Part shown: positions 14,298 to 28,059 of the stretch, piece after piece
Numbering within the stretch: position 1 is the first letter of the stretch
How the letters are laid out: each line of letters starts with the position of its first letter
Origin: Lepidurus packardi
Lineage: Eukaryota; Arthropoda; Branchiopoda; Notostraca; Triopsidae
NCBI GenBank assembly: GCA_023053545.1
Contig: JAKZAN010000005.1
Location: forward strand, 4,712,001 to 4,776,000
Length of the DNA stretch: 64,000 bases
Direction of reading: 5' to 3'
Position numbers and translations under genes: made by a program
The notes under the pieces: model-generated
What the model saw: only the letters and a program-made list of their open reading frames with translations
Told to the model about the DNA's origin: nothing
The model's database searches: none

Positions 14298-15464
14298 TGT
14301 CATTTGGTTTGTGTTGCTAGGAGAGTTTATGACCCAAGAGCAAACGTAATTCCCTGCGCTTGAAATCATGCACTGACTTACGACTCTATAAACGTCACGG
14401 CGCTCTGCAGAAATAGCAAAACCAGGATAGAAACCATGCGGTTTGCCCTACGGAGGAGCGCATAACATGGCTGGGCCTGTTTAAATAAAAGTTAGCTAGG
14501 TATATATACTCCCAAAATCACTTCACAATTACCCCTACATCACTACTGTACGAGGCAGCCAGCATTACTGACACTTAAATCTGTTTTCGGATAACTGCCT
14601 CTAGCACGCAGGTTCTCCAACTAGTTTTCTCACGAAAGGTCTGATATTTTAAATCGTGACTTCTTTAGACATATTTTTTGGTAGTGTATGGACTCATAAT
14701 TTCAAACCCCCAAGTTAAACTACGTTGTCTTTGAATTAAAGAATTAGGCTGTGCCAAGCTGCCGTATGTCTCTATTTAGAATGTAAATGTTTTATTACTT
14801 ATTGCTTGGGTATATAAAATTGTCTGAAAGTTCCTATAAAAGAGATAGTTATATTCATGATTCTATGAATTCTAAGATTCCTAATGAAAAGAAACTACCT
14901 GTTCAGGCCAAGTTCAAGTTATAAAAACTGAAAAATTGGGGTTAGAGTATAAAGAGCTTCGTTGAATGTACCTTTTGCTTATAGTTATTGAAAGAGGGTG
15001 GGGTAATAGCCATCATGGCTTGTTCCATTCCAGCTCCTCCGTAATTGCGCAAAGAGAGGGTCCACGTAGGATCGACGAATGCTAAAGGAGAAACGGGGCA
15101 GTAAAAAGCGAATTTAGGGCTATGCGTTAGTTCATATAACCATGTGTCAGTTACCCAGAATCTCTATAACTTACGGTAACGTATGACACCAAACGACCTT
15201 AGAAGCATTTCGTCTTGACACAGTAATGGACTATCCCACCTCTTCGTTATGCTTGTCCAACCTATAGGTATTATTTACCGTCGAGCTACAAACCTTCCAC
15301 GACTTGCATGGAAACGGCTGTGTAAAGTCCCAAGACCACCGTTACATTTATTCTCATATAGATTTTACGGTATATGTACACATATATGAACTGCAAATAT
15401 TAAACAAAAATCCTGTTCTTATAATTCATTTTTTCTCTCTCTCTTTGTTTCAATGGCAATTCAG

Positions 15465-18410
15465 GAGCAATTGGGGGAATGGTGCTCGAGTCCGCGTTGG
15501 TGCCACACACGCGCTCTGGCGTGAATATCAAAGAAGATTCCCATTATAGAGCACCTGACAGCCCCAGCACCACACCTAGTAATGCTGTACCTACGTTTGA
15601 TCCTGCATCACCCGTCAATTATACCGTCCAGCTGGGCAGTCATGCCTACTTGCCTTGCCGTATCAGACACGTGGGGAATAAGTCTGTACGTATTTCATAC
15701 ATATATGATTTTCTAGTGCAGTAATTAAAGTACAAGCATGAAAGAACCCATCTGATTCAAAATTGCTGGTACCTCAAGCTCCGGGCCAACGCATAAACGC
15801 ACGAAATCGTGTAATCAAACAGGAAATGACGGTCCCTGTGTGAGCTACGCTTCCCCTCCTACGATCCAAAGTTTAGGATCGTTAGACAGTTTACACGTGT
15901 ACTGTCGTTCTCATGTTATAACTTGGAACTTTACTTAAAAGTTTGAAATACGAAAAATTTTTTCTTCCTCATCCTCGCGTTAACTGTTTTACAACTTTGT
16001 TATTTAACCCAAGATGTACAACTTCATGGCGTATTAATTAGGTGTCTTGGGTACGAAAAGCAGACGGTCACTTACTGGCCGTAGACCGGGATACTTTCAT
16101 TGCCGATGGCCGTTTTCAAGCACTACACTTACCAGCTTCAGACACGTGGACCCTCAACATCAAGAACGTGAAAGCACTGGATGGAGGACACTACGAATGT
16201 CAAGTCTCCAGCGAACCCAAAACAAGTCTCGTACTTATTCTCAATGTCATAGGTAACGCAGTAAATAATTCCCCTCTAAGAGTTATCATCTAACTCATTT
16301 TTCCCGAAAAGATGTTTTACCTGTAGCAGTTTTATTTTTTTATATTTATTTATTTATAGTTTTGTTTTAAAGAATATCTGGTAGGTGGCGTTGGTAGACG
16401 GTGCACGAAAAGGTCTCGTGAGAACATATTCCATCAATCAACCATACTGAGGTCAAGTGCAGCCTGAAAAGGCAGTAGGAACCACAAGCTAGCTCCCAAA
16501 TGGTGATAATAAAGTTGATTGGAGGCCCATTGTACGGCCCCAGCAAAGAACTTAGAAAGAAGGTCAAAGTCGCGGCGTTCGGTATCACGTCATAACTTTT
16601 TTCACACCCCACCTAGTAAAAGAACCCTGCTTTTCTCCTAAAAATACACTTGGACTAGACCAAAAGAACGCCCATAATCGAAACTGCTCCAGGTCATTAC
16701 GGACCGATATTCGGACAGGCTCAAAACCCCGAACCGATGCCGCCAACTGATGAAAACCATAAAGTTGCGTCGATGCCACCGCCACTAGCTTTCCTTTTTA
16801 TTGGAAACAACTGAGCAGAACAAAAAGAATACGAATTTTTTTCCTTTTTTTAGATTCTGGCTTTACCTGAAAATATCACGCAATAACCTAACAATTCTCT
16901 TTTGTACAAGCTACACCAGTACAAAGTTATATCATAAACCCTAACCCATAAAAGATTTATCGGAAAAAAAGTTTTCTTAAAATAGTAGCGTAAATAAACT
17001 TGAAGAAAAGAAGAATCAAAAGGAAAGGGATTCTAAGAAATTGCAGAAGTTTGGTCAATTGTTTACTTTTCTTTCGCCAAGCTCAACGAAAGATAATGTT
17101 ACTAATTTTCGCGTTTAAACCTTGCAGTACCTCTGGTGGAAATACGCGGATCTCCAGATATTTACGTCATGTCGGGGAGTCCAGTCACTCTCCAATGCGT
17201 CATTATGGGGATCATTGAAGAACCCCCATTTGTCTTCTGGTACCAGAACGGGGCCCGAGTGGCGGGCTTGGAAGTAGTCCATACGACGGACGTTCAGCTC
17301 AAACCCAGCGTCTTAATAGCGTCATCTTCAACCTCATCAGCGCATAAAACTTCTCGAGTTACTCGACGCGGCAAAGATTCTTTACTGGCTGTCCTGGACC
17401 TGTCTAGCGCAGCGGGGGACATGTCAGGCAATTACACTTGCCAGCCTTCCAACCTGGGTTCGGCCAGTGCTACCTTGCACGTCCTGAATGGTAAGATTGG
17501 TAAAGTTTTAAACCTAACTAGCACCATTACAAAAAAAGGAAAAAAGTAACTGAGATTTCCCGTGCAACGAAAAACTGCTCTAGCACAGATCACATCCGAC
17601 CTTCACTACTTTTGAGCCAGTTGACGGAGCAAAAGACACGAAGAGACACAAGAGCAAAAGGGCAGAGGAGAGAGAGAACGGGCAAGCTCGTAAACATTCA
17701 TATGATAGAGACAATCTTCCTTGCCGTCAAGATTGGACGTGCTCATTGCCTAGCCTCGTTTGAACAAACGAACGAAGGATTTGACAACCAACCCGGCCAG
17801 TCTAATCTTTTCGTTTATGTCGAAGAAAGTAAACGATAAGTAAAGTAACCGAATAGCGCGTTTCCGTGGAAGAATGCCTGACTCGGGACTATAGTTAACA
17901 TGTTGGAACTGTTTCTGTGACATTGTTTTTGCTGTCATTTTCTAGCACGCCCAGATCGAAAGAGATGGAGAGAAAAAAAGTGATGATAAGCAAGGTTTCC
18001 TGGGAAAAGAGAATTTTTTTTTCTCAGGAATCATCTTGTGAATCAACGATTTTATAGCCTTTTTTTACTCAGGGGTGGGTAGAGGCAGAGTTCGTAGGCA
18101 GCATTGTTGGAGTTATTAGTAGGAATTTTATCATTTAAAAGACTGCAAAAATAGATTAAAAGAAAAAAGGGAATGTCTTATGAAAAATGTTAAAAATAGT
18201 ATTTATTGATCGTTAGGTGAGCAGCCAGCTGCTATGCAACACGGCAAGAACGGAAGTGCTCGCAAAACTATGTCCGGCTCTTTGCTACTTCTGCTTTCAC
18301 TGATATTGGCCAACAGTTCGTGGAATTTGGACTGGATTCGATTTCTGTCAACAGGAACTTGTCTGTCGCGGAGATTACGGAGTGCTCCGCAAGTTCTAGA
18401 CACGTCCTAA
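15465..18410 (+). CDS. Dpr-family immunoglobulin cell-surface protein, 3' exons (5' exon not found)
   Basis: Exons 15465-15685, 16042-16252, 17128-17490 and 18217-18410 join in phase at GT...AG introns and end in TAA. Dpr proteins are two-Ig neuronal surface receptors that bind DIP partners during synapse matching in arthropods. The first Ig domain spans exons 1-2: Cys in YLPC, then the Dpr-typical VSWVRK and YECQV with the second Cys. The second Ig domain is in exon 3, with TLQC, FWYQNG and YTCQPS. The last exon opens with EQPAAMQHG, like the Dpr tail signature, followed by a hydrophobic run rich in Leu that could be a GPI signal or membrane segment. The first exon shown starts in phase 1 after a strong pyrimidine tract, so the signal-peptide exon lies upstream, in or beyond the window. 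A 62-bp low-conservation linker separates the start of this exon from Ig1. The specific Dpr paralogue cannot be named. Confidence 0.9.
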
Positions 18411-18963
18411 CCGCTTCTGGACAAGCGCGAAAATCATCTCTACTATTTTAGTAATTCAAGAGGAACGTGGGAGGCTGGCCAATTACGAAGGAATGTAAAT
18501 TCGCAAGAAAAAAATTGTGATACGACTCGCTGAGAAAACACAACATTAATTTACAAGAAAAGGAAAAAGTTTGGGGATGTGCGTGACATTTGAATTCTTA
18601 CAAAGGACCAACTGCCTGCATAAACATGAAGCTCACTTGCATCCATGAAGAACTTGAACAACAATTGAAAAAAAAAATAAAGAAAAAGATGAAAAGTCGA
18701 TTTATGGAAGAAAGTTTTGAATTCTATCAGTTCGGTTTGAAATACCTTGCACTATAGAAAGAATTTTCATAAAAGTGCTCTCCACCATGTCACACCAATT
18801 TTTGTGTGTTGAAATCATTCATTGCGGTTGTACATATGCAGTGTATTGAATCCATCGAGTCAAAAACACGACGATATTGGTTAAACCTTACATCTTCATA
18901 GTCTTCGTTTTTTTTATTTACCATCAAAGGATCCTAACACCTTTCTAGGCATGATAAGCAATG
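18411..18963. other. Convergent 3' region between Dpr and WBP11 genes
   Basis: The two genes face each other, with stop codons at 18410 (+) and 19000 (-). The stretch is AT-rich, has AATAAA-type sequence near 18677 and shows no coding signal. It probably holds both 3' UTRs. Confidence 0.6.
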
Positions 18964-18990
18964 AAAGCTCGAAATTCCTTTTCGAGCTTT
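18964..18990 (-). terminator. Perfect 11-bp hairpin just past the WBP11 stop
   Basis: AAAGCTCGAAA (18964-18974) pairs with TTTCGAGCTTT (18980-18990) around a 5-base loop, about 10 bases beyond the WBP11 stop codon. A T run follows on the plus strand. In the WBP11 mRNA this would be an early 3' UTR stem-loop. A role in termination or mRNA stability is only possible, not shown. Confidence 0.35.
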
Positions 18991-18999
18991 TTTTAGTTT

Positions 19000-20910
19000 T
19001 CACACCAATCCTTGCATCTCCTTCATAAACTGATCGTAGGCGTCGTCTTTGGTCGGTTGAACTGCGGGCTGACTAGGCCTTGATGGTACCACCTTGGGTT
19101 CATCTATAAAAGAAACATTTGCCATGAACTTTTTAAGACATTTTCTTTCTTTACTGGCATGGAATCGGATCCTTTTCTCTTCTCGTTTGACACGTAAAGA
19201 GGTGGGCATAAAACGTGTCACGTCTCCTCCAACATTGCGGATTTGAGGCTTGGCTTCGATGGTAGCCTGTCCAGGAGTCGTTATATTGGAAGAAAGCAAA
19301 TTGTGCACTTGAGGAGGTGCAACCAAAACTTTCGGCTGGGGCGGCAAAGGCGCCATGCCAGCTGGTCGATGTGAAGGCGGCGGAGGAAGTCCTAAGCCTG
19401 GTGGTCGCATTAAGCGAGGTGGACCAAGAGGCGACCGTATGTTTGGTGCTCGTAAGGAGAGAGGAGGGGGAGGTGGGAGCATATGAGGTGGTCGGAAATT
19501 AAGCGGTAAACCAGGAGGAGGTCCTAAGATAATAACCTTTATGTTAAAAAATATCGACTTTTACCTACAATCCAAATTCTTGAACATTGCACTACATTAA
19601 TAAGTTCTACGGTTGTTACCTGGTGGTCTTAACATTGGCGCCGGAGGCTTAGAAGGCGCAACAGAGCTGTTTTCTTTCTGTTTCTGAACTCCTTCAAGCT
19701 ACGGAAACAAGAAAAGGAGGATTTAATTGAAGAATTTTCTCAAAGGAAATTGCAAGTTGTTACTTCTTTCATAAACTGGTCGAGATCTTGGCCAGCGAAG
19801 GATGACGAATGCATTTCCTCAATTTTGTCGTTTTTCTTCTCGTTGGCTGGTTCGACATCTTCTGGTAAAACTACGTCTTCTTCGCCTGGCGGGGCAGGAT
19901 TAGCTTCTGCTTCTGACGCTGTGACAGAGGCAGGAAGGGCCATTGCGTTGGGAGCATAATACGAAGGAAATTGAGAGTAGTCTACATAAAAGTCTTCTAA
20001 CCGGGGAGGCGGAGAGGCAGGAACTCCAGGCGGCTTTTTTGATAAAGGTAACTCCCTGTTAGTTATTTCCCATCAAACAAATCAATTAGGTCTATAAAGC
20101 AGTGTTGCTTCGGAATTACTTGGATGTCCTTTTCAGGATTCCTTGCGTGGGAGCGCGTGGGATAGCTCCAGGGAAACTGTAAGCGTTGTAAGGATACGGA
20201 AACTGGCCAAATGCGTACGGTGGCTGGACAACAGCTGGAGTTGACGCAGGAGTAGTGGAAGATGACGCGGTTGAGGGTAACGAGGGTAGAGGGATATCAT
20301 CCACGGCGACTTGCTGGGCAAATTGTACTGATTCAAAGTACCGCATCATTGCTGTTCTGCGTTTGTCATATTCTTGCTCCATACGTTTGATTCGCGAGAA
20401 ATTATCAGGGGTTTCTTTTTCCTATATTAACCGTATCTAATTTAAGTGATATCATTCTAATAACAAATTCTAATTACGTGAAGTTTCTTAATTCTCTCCA
20501 AGGTCTCAAAGAGTTTTTTCCTCTTCTCCTTCAAAACTTTCTCGTTTAGAGGTGCTGCTTGGTCGGGGTTAAATTCTGTCACGTTTAAAAATTGAGCTGA
20601 GTAAGTCTCTTCTATATGAAAATAAGCTTACCCATAGCATCTAGCTTTTCCAGCTCTATGAATATTGTACTGGGGTTCTTGTTCTTTAGGACAGTTTGTC
20701 GAACAACTAGTCTCTGCTTCTTATTCTTTTTCAGTTCTTTCTTGCGGGCTTCCTTGCCTACGAAATTTTTATTATTTAAGGCAAAAAAGTGGGAATTATG
20801 TGTATGTCTTTGTATTTATGGTAAGGAAAAAACATAGTTTACTTACGTGCTTGATCTGTGGGATTCATAAATTTCCCACTTTTCGTTGTGCTAATCGCGC
20901 GTCGTCCCAT
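19000..20910 (-). CDS. WBP11: WBP11, WW-domain-binding splicing factor
   Basis: Seven exons in transcript order: 20847-20910, 20632-20757, 20478-20575, 20120-20421, 19764-20055, 19620-19698, 19000-19523. They keep phase and give 494 residues. WBP11 (NPWBP/SIPP1) is a nuclear, spliceosome-associated protein that binds WW-domain proteins and protein phosphatase 1. The N-terminus MGRRAISTTKSGKFMNPTDQ is near-identical to the family start. A basic/coiled stretch follows (residues about 20-110, with LNEKVLKEKRKKL), then proline-rich segments with PPPPP and PPGL motifs, and the family C-terminus with VTRFMPTSLRVKRE and the final DAYDQFMKEMQGLV. The start ATG has the family N-terminus directly behind it. 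DTWD2 starts about 240 bp away on the other strand, so the two share a promoter region. Confidence 0.95.
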
Positions 20911-21151
20911 TTTTTTATTATTTCTTTAATCCCGGGTAAGAAGAATTTTTGCTAAGAAGTAAACACACAAACGCTTAATAGATGATCTACTAAACAAAAA
21001 CGGGTAGAGGACACTGTAGAAAATGTTGTATTTCTAGGCATACTATTGCAGCGCCAATGAATTGTGAATGTCCCCATCCTCGTACTTATTCGCCGTTCGC
21101 ATTTTATCCGCGATCGTCTTGCCACTCTTTGCTGTTACTCCTGTAGCTGTA
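20911..21151. promoter_or_regulatory. Divergent promoter region between WBP11 and DTWD2
   Basis: This 241-bp stretch separates the WBP11 start (minus strand) from the preferred DTWD2 start (plus strand). No TATA box is obvious. A shared bidirectional promoter is inferred from the layout. Confidence 0.5.
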
Positions 21152-22173
21152 ATGAGTTTGGATTTTCCAAGCATGGATTTTCCTTTTCAAGATTATCAGG
21201 AAGAAAGCAGTGATGAGTTCCGCACAACCCTTCGCGATACTTGCTTAACATGCCGGTAAACTTTATTTGTGATATATTGTATGGTTTGGTTGAAATATAA
21301 ATTAATTCAGATTTATTTTTGTCAGGCGACCCGCGCGTGTTTGCTGGTGTCCATTCCTACCTACACCGAAAATCAAAGTCTCCACTCAGGTTGTCATACT
21401 GCAGCACCCCCATGAAGAAAAACGAAATCTGAAAACTGCACCTATGCTTCTACATGGTTTGGAGGCAGGAGATTGCTTAATTTTCAGAGGTACAAAATTC
21501 CCGACAGCCAATCCCAGGTACGAACATTCACTGCCACTTTTTCCGGTATTCTCTACTTACATTTTATTTTATTTCGTAGACATAATGGCTTAGCAGAAAT
21601 TTTGAGTAGACCCAATATACTATTACTCTACCCTGGCACAAGAGCAAATTGCCTTACCAAAATAACAGAACAGATCCAGAGAGCACTGCCGGACAAAACA
21701 CCAATTTATACCCTGGTGTTAATTGATGGTACCTGGCCACAAGCTAAAGCTATGTATTTTCATAGTCCAATGCTCCATACAATACCACAGGTAAGAAACA
21801 CAAACCAACAAACCGTTCTGTTACAAGGTTCTTCTTAATTTTACAGGTCGCTCTGCCGCCAGCTGGACCAAGTCAGTTCGTAGTACGGACTCAGCCAGCG
21901 GAAAATTGTCTTTCTACGGTGGAATCAGCTTCATTAGCTCTGTCCATACTTGAAAATCGGCCTGAATTGGCAGACGTACTTTGTGAGCCGCTTCGAGCTC
22001 TGTGTACCTTCCAGTTGCGATACGGTGCAGTAGAGCATTGTAGCAAGATGTCCCAGCTAGAATTAGGCATGTACAAGAAACCTGTCGGTAAACGAACGTA
22101 CCCTCAACTTCGAAAAACAGCACCTTCCGTAATTGCTCATTTGGAGCAACTAAAAGTGTCAAACACCAGTTGA
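21152..22173 (+). CDS. DTWD2: DTWD2, tRNA-uridine aminocarboxypropyltransferase
   Basis: Exons 21152-21255, 21326-21517, 21580-21790 and 21847-22173 keep phase and give 277 residues, close to vertebrate DTWD2. DTWD2 transfers the 3-amino-3-carboxypropyl group of S-adenosylmethionine to a D-loop uridine of tRNA, making acp3U. Visible features are an N-terminal cysteine cluster (CLTCRRPARVCWCPFLP), the family motif ILQHPHEE, LLYPG, and the naming motif DGTW at about residues 148-151 in LIDGTWPQAK. LSTVESASLALSILE and LRALCTFQL follow as in the family. An in-frame ATG at 21068 would add 28 mostly hydrophobic residues. I prefer 21152 because the extension does not resemble the family, but it could act as a targeting signal in one isoform. 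Confidence 0.92.
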
Positions 22174-22334
22174 TTCTTGATTGCAAGCGAACCAAATCGG
22201 CTCGGTTTATAAGAGGAGGGTTTCAAGTTACAGTTTGGAATGTTTCTATCCAGACTACTAATAAAATTGCACTGCCTGCCAGGAGGCTTTACCTGTACAA
22301 AACAACGTGGGTGCTAACTATTTTCTTTTTTAAA

Positions 22335-22689
22335 TCAAGCATTGGGTCGTTTCATTTGACTTGGAGGGTCCAATGAAAAGGCCACTTTCATTTGTTGGAT
22401 ATCTTTACCAACTTCACGTAAGGCACCTTCTAAACCACCGGCATCTCCCCTCAGCTCATCCAACTGAGAAAAGAGAAACGTATTGATTCATAGTGAATGC
22501 AGATGTAAGATTATTTACCGTTGTCTGATAAGTTTCGTAACGTTTAAGCGTATGTAAGTCCTCATACTGCTGCTTCACAGCAATTAAAACGTAGGTAAGT
22601 GCCATAACGACACAGGCGATTAAAAAAACGGAGGCAAGTCTGGTTGAAAGATTAATAAAGTTCCTCAATAATCGCACGTCCGGAGGCAT
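22335..22689 (-). CDS. Small single-pass membrane protein, unrecognised
   Basis: Exons 22519-22689 and 22335-22463 (minus strand) join in phase 0 across a 55-bp intron and give 99 residues. One clear membrane segment lies at about residues 18-40 (ASVFLIACVVMALTYVLIAV). A charged, probably helical tail (YEDLHTLKRYETYQ, then LDELRGDAGGLEGALREV) follows. The shape suggests a small membrane-anchored adaptor or organelle protein, but I do not recognise the family. Clean splice sites and its tight fit between DTWD2 (convergent, about 160 bp) and PEX6 (divergent, about 440 bp) argue that it is real. The start is the first ATG of the open frame; upstream non-coding exons are possible. Confidence 0.7.
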
Positions 22690-23131
22690 ACTGCCGATTA
22701 TGAGGTATTTCCAGTGCAGTGATTCCAGCCACTAATGCACTCCATCATACGTGCATTAACTTACGGCCAATCATTTCTAAAACAACAAATTAAAAATACA
22801 TGTAAAAAATCAACAGGGAAATAGTTAAAGAAGTTTAATGCAGTCAAAGATGAAGGAAGAAACTATTTTTTTCTTACAGCTGGCAAAAAATACACAGCAG
22901 AAATGCACTGCCGCTTCATCCAAATTGACACCAGAGTCTCAAGAGCGGTCTGGATTTTCAGCTGAGGTTTTCTCCTTCCTTGCCGGCAGTGTACCTGGCG
23001 GAGTGGCCTGTCTTGTTCAATCTTTCTCACAGCGAAAACTCTCCGCCTGAAATCAACAATAGCAGCTTCTTTTATATGAAAGTAAATAAGACCACGTGCA
23101 ATCACAGTTTCAACTCCCAATTCCCTCAAAA
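22690..23131. promoter_or_regulatory. Divergent promoter region, small membrane gene and PEX6
   Basis: A 442-bp stretch between two divergent starts. Several GT/AG pairs on the minus strand (for example GTAAGT near 22762) could bound 5' UTR exons of the small membrane gene. No convincing coding exon is visible. Confidence 0.45.
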
Positions 23132-25935
<2,804 letters not shown>

Positions 25936-26184
25936 GGAAATGATCGGAACCTTCGAATGTTAACAAAGTGTCGTGGATTGTGTGAAATAGAAAATTACGT
26001 AAACGATTTTAAATCTGGTTTGACTTTATCGGAACGGTCGTTGCATAGAAAGTTTGCTTTTTGCGTGTAATATTTTACATTTTCTATAAAAGATTCATAG
26101 CAAATTAGTCGACGAGTGATAAAATCCTTCATAAAATTGTAAGAAAAGATTATGTACAGTATCAAAACTTATTATACTTATAAC

Positions 26185-26600
26185 CAGGGGCGTCGCGAGG
26201 GGGTCTCCATTGGGGGGGTGGAGACCTTAGTTTTACCGACTGTAGTTGACGATTTTACCGACTGTATTATAGTATTTTGTATCGACTCGGTAAAATTTGG
26301 GTCGCCGTCGGTAAAATTCGGAAAATGAAAATAAAATTTTAAAATTTTATTTTCGTTTTCCGAATTTTACCAACGGTGACCCAAATTTAAAATTCGGAAA
26401 ATTTGGAAAATTCGGCATTCGGAAAATTCGGTAAAATTCGGAAAATGAAAATAAAATTTTGAAATGAAAATAAAATTTGAAAATTTTATTTTCATTTTCC
26501 GAATTTTACCGAGGACGACCCAAATTTTACCGAATCGATTTTTGGCCAATTATTGGGGGGGGGGGGGTGCACCCCCCCCCCCCCCCTCTCGACGCCCCTG
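26185..26600. mobile_element. hAT-type MITE with perfect 8-bp target duplication
   Basis: The element starts CAGGGGCGTCGCGAGGGGG, and its other end read in reverse starts CAGGGGCGTCGAGAGGGGG. It is flanked on both sides by CTTATAAC (26177-26184 and 26601-26608), a perfect 8-bp target duplication as made by hAT transposases. The 416-bp interior has no open frame of note. It is built from two large imperfect palindromes of AT-rich sequence around CGGTAAAATTCGG (about 26287-26388 and 26427-26530). A non-autonomous miniature element. The intact duplication suggests a fairly recent insertion. Confidence 0.9.
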
Positions 26601-26608
26601 CTTATAAC

Positions 26609-26848
26609 TCAAATCAACCAATCTTCGCAAAACGAAATATTACTTTGCCTTTTACTAGTTTTAACACGCAGTTCGCAACGTAATATCCGAATCGCAAAAG
26701 TTAGCGGTTCGCGTCATATTCTCGACGACACAAACGCATGTAAACAAAACAAACTACGCCCCTCCAATACAAAATGTATTACTCAATTGTACCGCTTATC
26801 TAACATAAATTTGTTTAAGACTCACATCTTGCACGTTATACTCCTACT
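26609..26848 (+). promoter_or_regulatory. Upstream region of the 309-residue membrane protein gene
   Basis: 240 bp between the MITE duplication and the start codon. No TATA box is obvious. The MITE therefore lies close to this gene's 5' end and could affect its expression; this is inference. Confidence 0.3.
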
Positions 26849-27778
26849 ATGCCCCTTCGGCTTCCATTTTATTTTGAAGGTGTTACACACAAAATTAAGA
26901 ACTTTCATATTGCAGCTGAACAAAGGCAATGGGCGGCTTTATATTTCCTTCCCGTTTTTGTCGGCTTGTTATTCCCCGTTATGGTGCCTTTTTTGCATAT
27001 CGGGGTTGTGTCGCATCTATGGGACGAGTATAAGCGCGAAGTGGATAGGAAACACTGCACCTGTTCATGCTTTGACACAGTTTTCAAAGGTGAAATTAAA
27101 TCTATTCGCCATAAAGAAGGGGGAACACTAAAATATCTTTCATTTAAAATAGGTGCGTATGAAAGAGGTGTAAGTGGTTACAAGCATATTTTCTTTAATG
27201 CCACATCGAATACGTTTAAAATTTGGGGAAGTACGGTACTTTACTTCATTGCGCTATACGAGTCTGTCAAGTATCTCACTGGCCTTTTCGTTCGGCGCAA
27301 AGTGCGGCTAACTATGGTCGCCTTATTCTTGAGCATCTTATACGCCCATTACTATTCGTGGTGGTCGTACTTCAATTACTGGAATGACGACTTTTACTCG
27401 CAATGGAATCATCAGCTCTTTTTCAGTCTTACAGAACTTTGTTCCACATTATGTGTCCTCAGTATGGCCAACAAAGACAATGCTGTTACGGGTGCCAAAA
27501 CAGTTTTCATTATTGCCATAGCCGTTGTACACGTTTTCGCAAGCGGTTGGGATCAATTCGTGACGAACGTCGTTAAAGGCGAAGGCAGCATGCACCAAGT
27601 CTTACGAGACGTATTTTTCATGGGACCTGATTTACTACACATCGCATTACCTATTTATGAACTCCAAAAAACTGCAGCTACAAAAAGGTTGTCGGCTGCG
27701 CATCTTATATCCAACCAAGAATTCTTCGGTGCCTTTGGCCTTGTCATCGCGCTAGGAATTGTTTGCCTCTGGCTATAA
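26849..27778 (+). CDS. Multi-pass membrane protein, 309 residues, unrecognised
   Basis: A single-exon open frame from ATG 26849 to TAA. Hydrophobic segments near residues 28-55, 127-148, 155-175, 190-207, 217-237 and 289-309 suggest about six membrane passes. Conspicuous motifs are HCTCSCFDT (residues about 69-77), the aromatic run YYSWWSYFNYWNDDFYSQW (about 169-187) and a short LSMANKDN loop. These look like conserved functional motifs but I cannot assign a family; I considered and dropped an EXS/XPR1 relation. Codon use and length argue for a real gene, and lack of introns sets it apart from its neighbours. PEX6 lies upstream and FOXRED1 downstream on the same strand. Confidence 0.75.
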   Translation: MPLRLPFYFEGVTHKIKNFHIAAEQRQWAALYFLPVFVGLLFPVMVPFLHIGVVSHLWDEYKREVDRKHCTCSCFDTVFKGEIKSIRHKEGGTLKYLSFKIGAYERGVSGYKHIFFNATSNTFKIWGSTVLYFIALYESVKYLTGLFVRRKVRLTMVALFLSILYAHYYSWWSYFNYWNDDFYSQWNHQLFFSLTELCSTLCVLSMANKDNAVTGAKTVFIIAIAVVHVFASGWDQFVTNVVKGEGSMHQVLRDVFFMGPDLLHIALPIYELQKTAATKRLSAAHLISNQEFFGAFGLVIALGIVCLWL

Positions 27779-28059
27779 GCACTGTTACTTTTTTAAGCCA
27801 GCCAAACCGCAATCAGTGTTTGTTGAAATTGTTAGTGATAAATAATGTATGTATTTAAAATGTTGCATTCCAAGTTGTAACGTTTCGTCCTCATGAATCC
27901 TAATATTCCGCGCACAAAAGGAGGAGCTTTTGGCCTTATGGGCGGTACTACACATACGTGTTACAACAAACGAAAACTAATTTTGCCATGTGCTCTTATT
28001 AAATATAGACATATTTAACTTACATTGACGCAGCCTTATCCCTTTTACATAAAAATACG

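Larger units (their letters stand above)
1535..15464. other. Gene-poor region upstream of the Dpr exons
   Basis: About 14 kb without a supportable exon. It holds simple repeats: (GA)n near 2060-2092 and 7336-7358, a long A run at 4710-4734, a poly-G run near 12036-12048, a G-rich stretch at 14263-14297, and TTAGG-like repeats at 11378-11510. Two TATA-like sites (near 4192 and 5031) are followed by no recognisable coding exon. The Dpr gene lacks a signal-peptide exon at its visible start and Dpr genes usually have long 5' introns, so part of this stretch may be intron or regulatory DNA of that gene. This is inference. Confidence 0.5.

Noticed and set aside
23096-23131. Upstream GTG start for PEX6
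   Set aside because: ATG at 23132 is in frame just downstream, and eukaryotic initiation at GTG is rare.
26849-27778. EXS/XPR1-type phosphate exporter
   Set aside because: Multi-pass shape fits, but I could not match the specific EXS motifs, so the gene stays unassigned.
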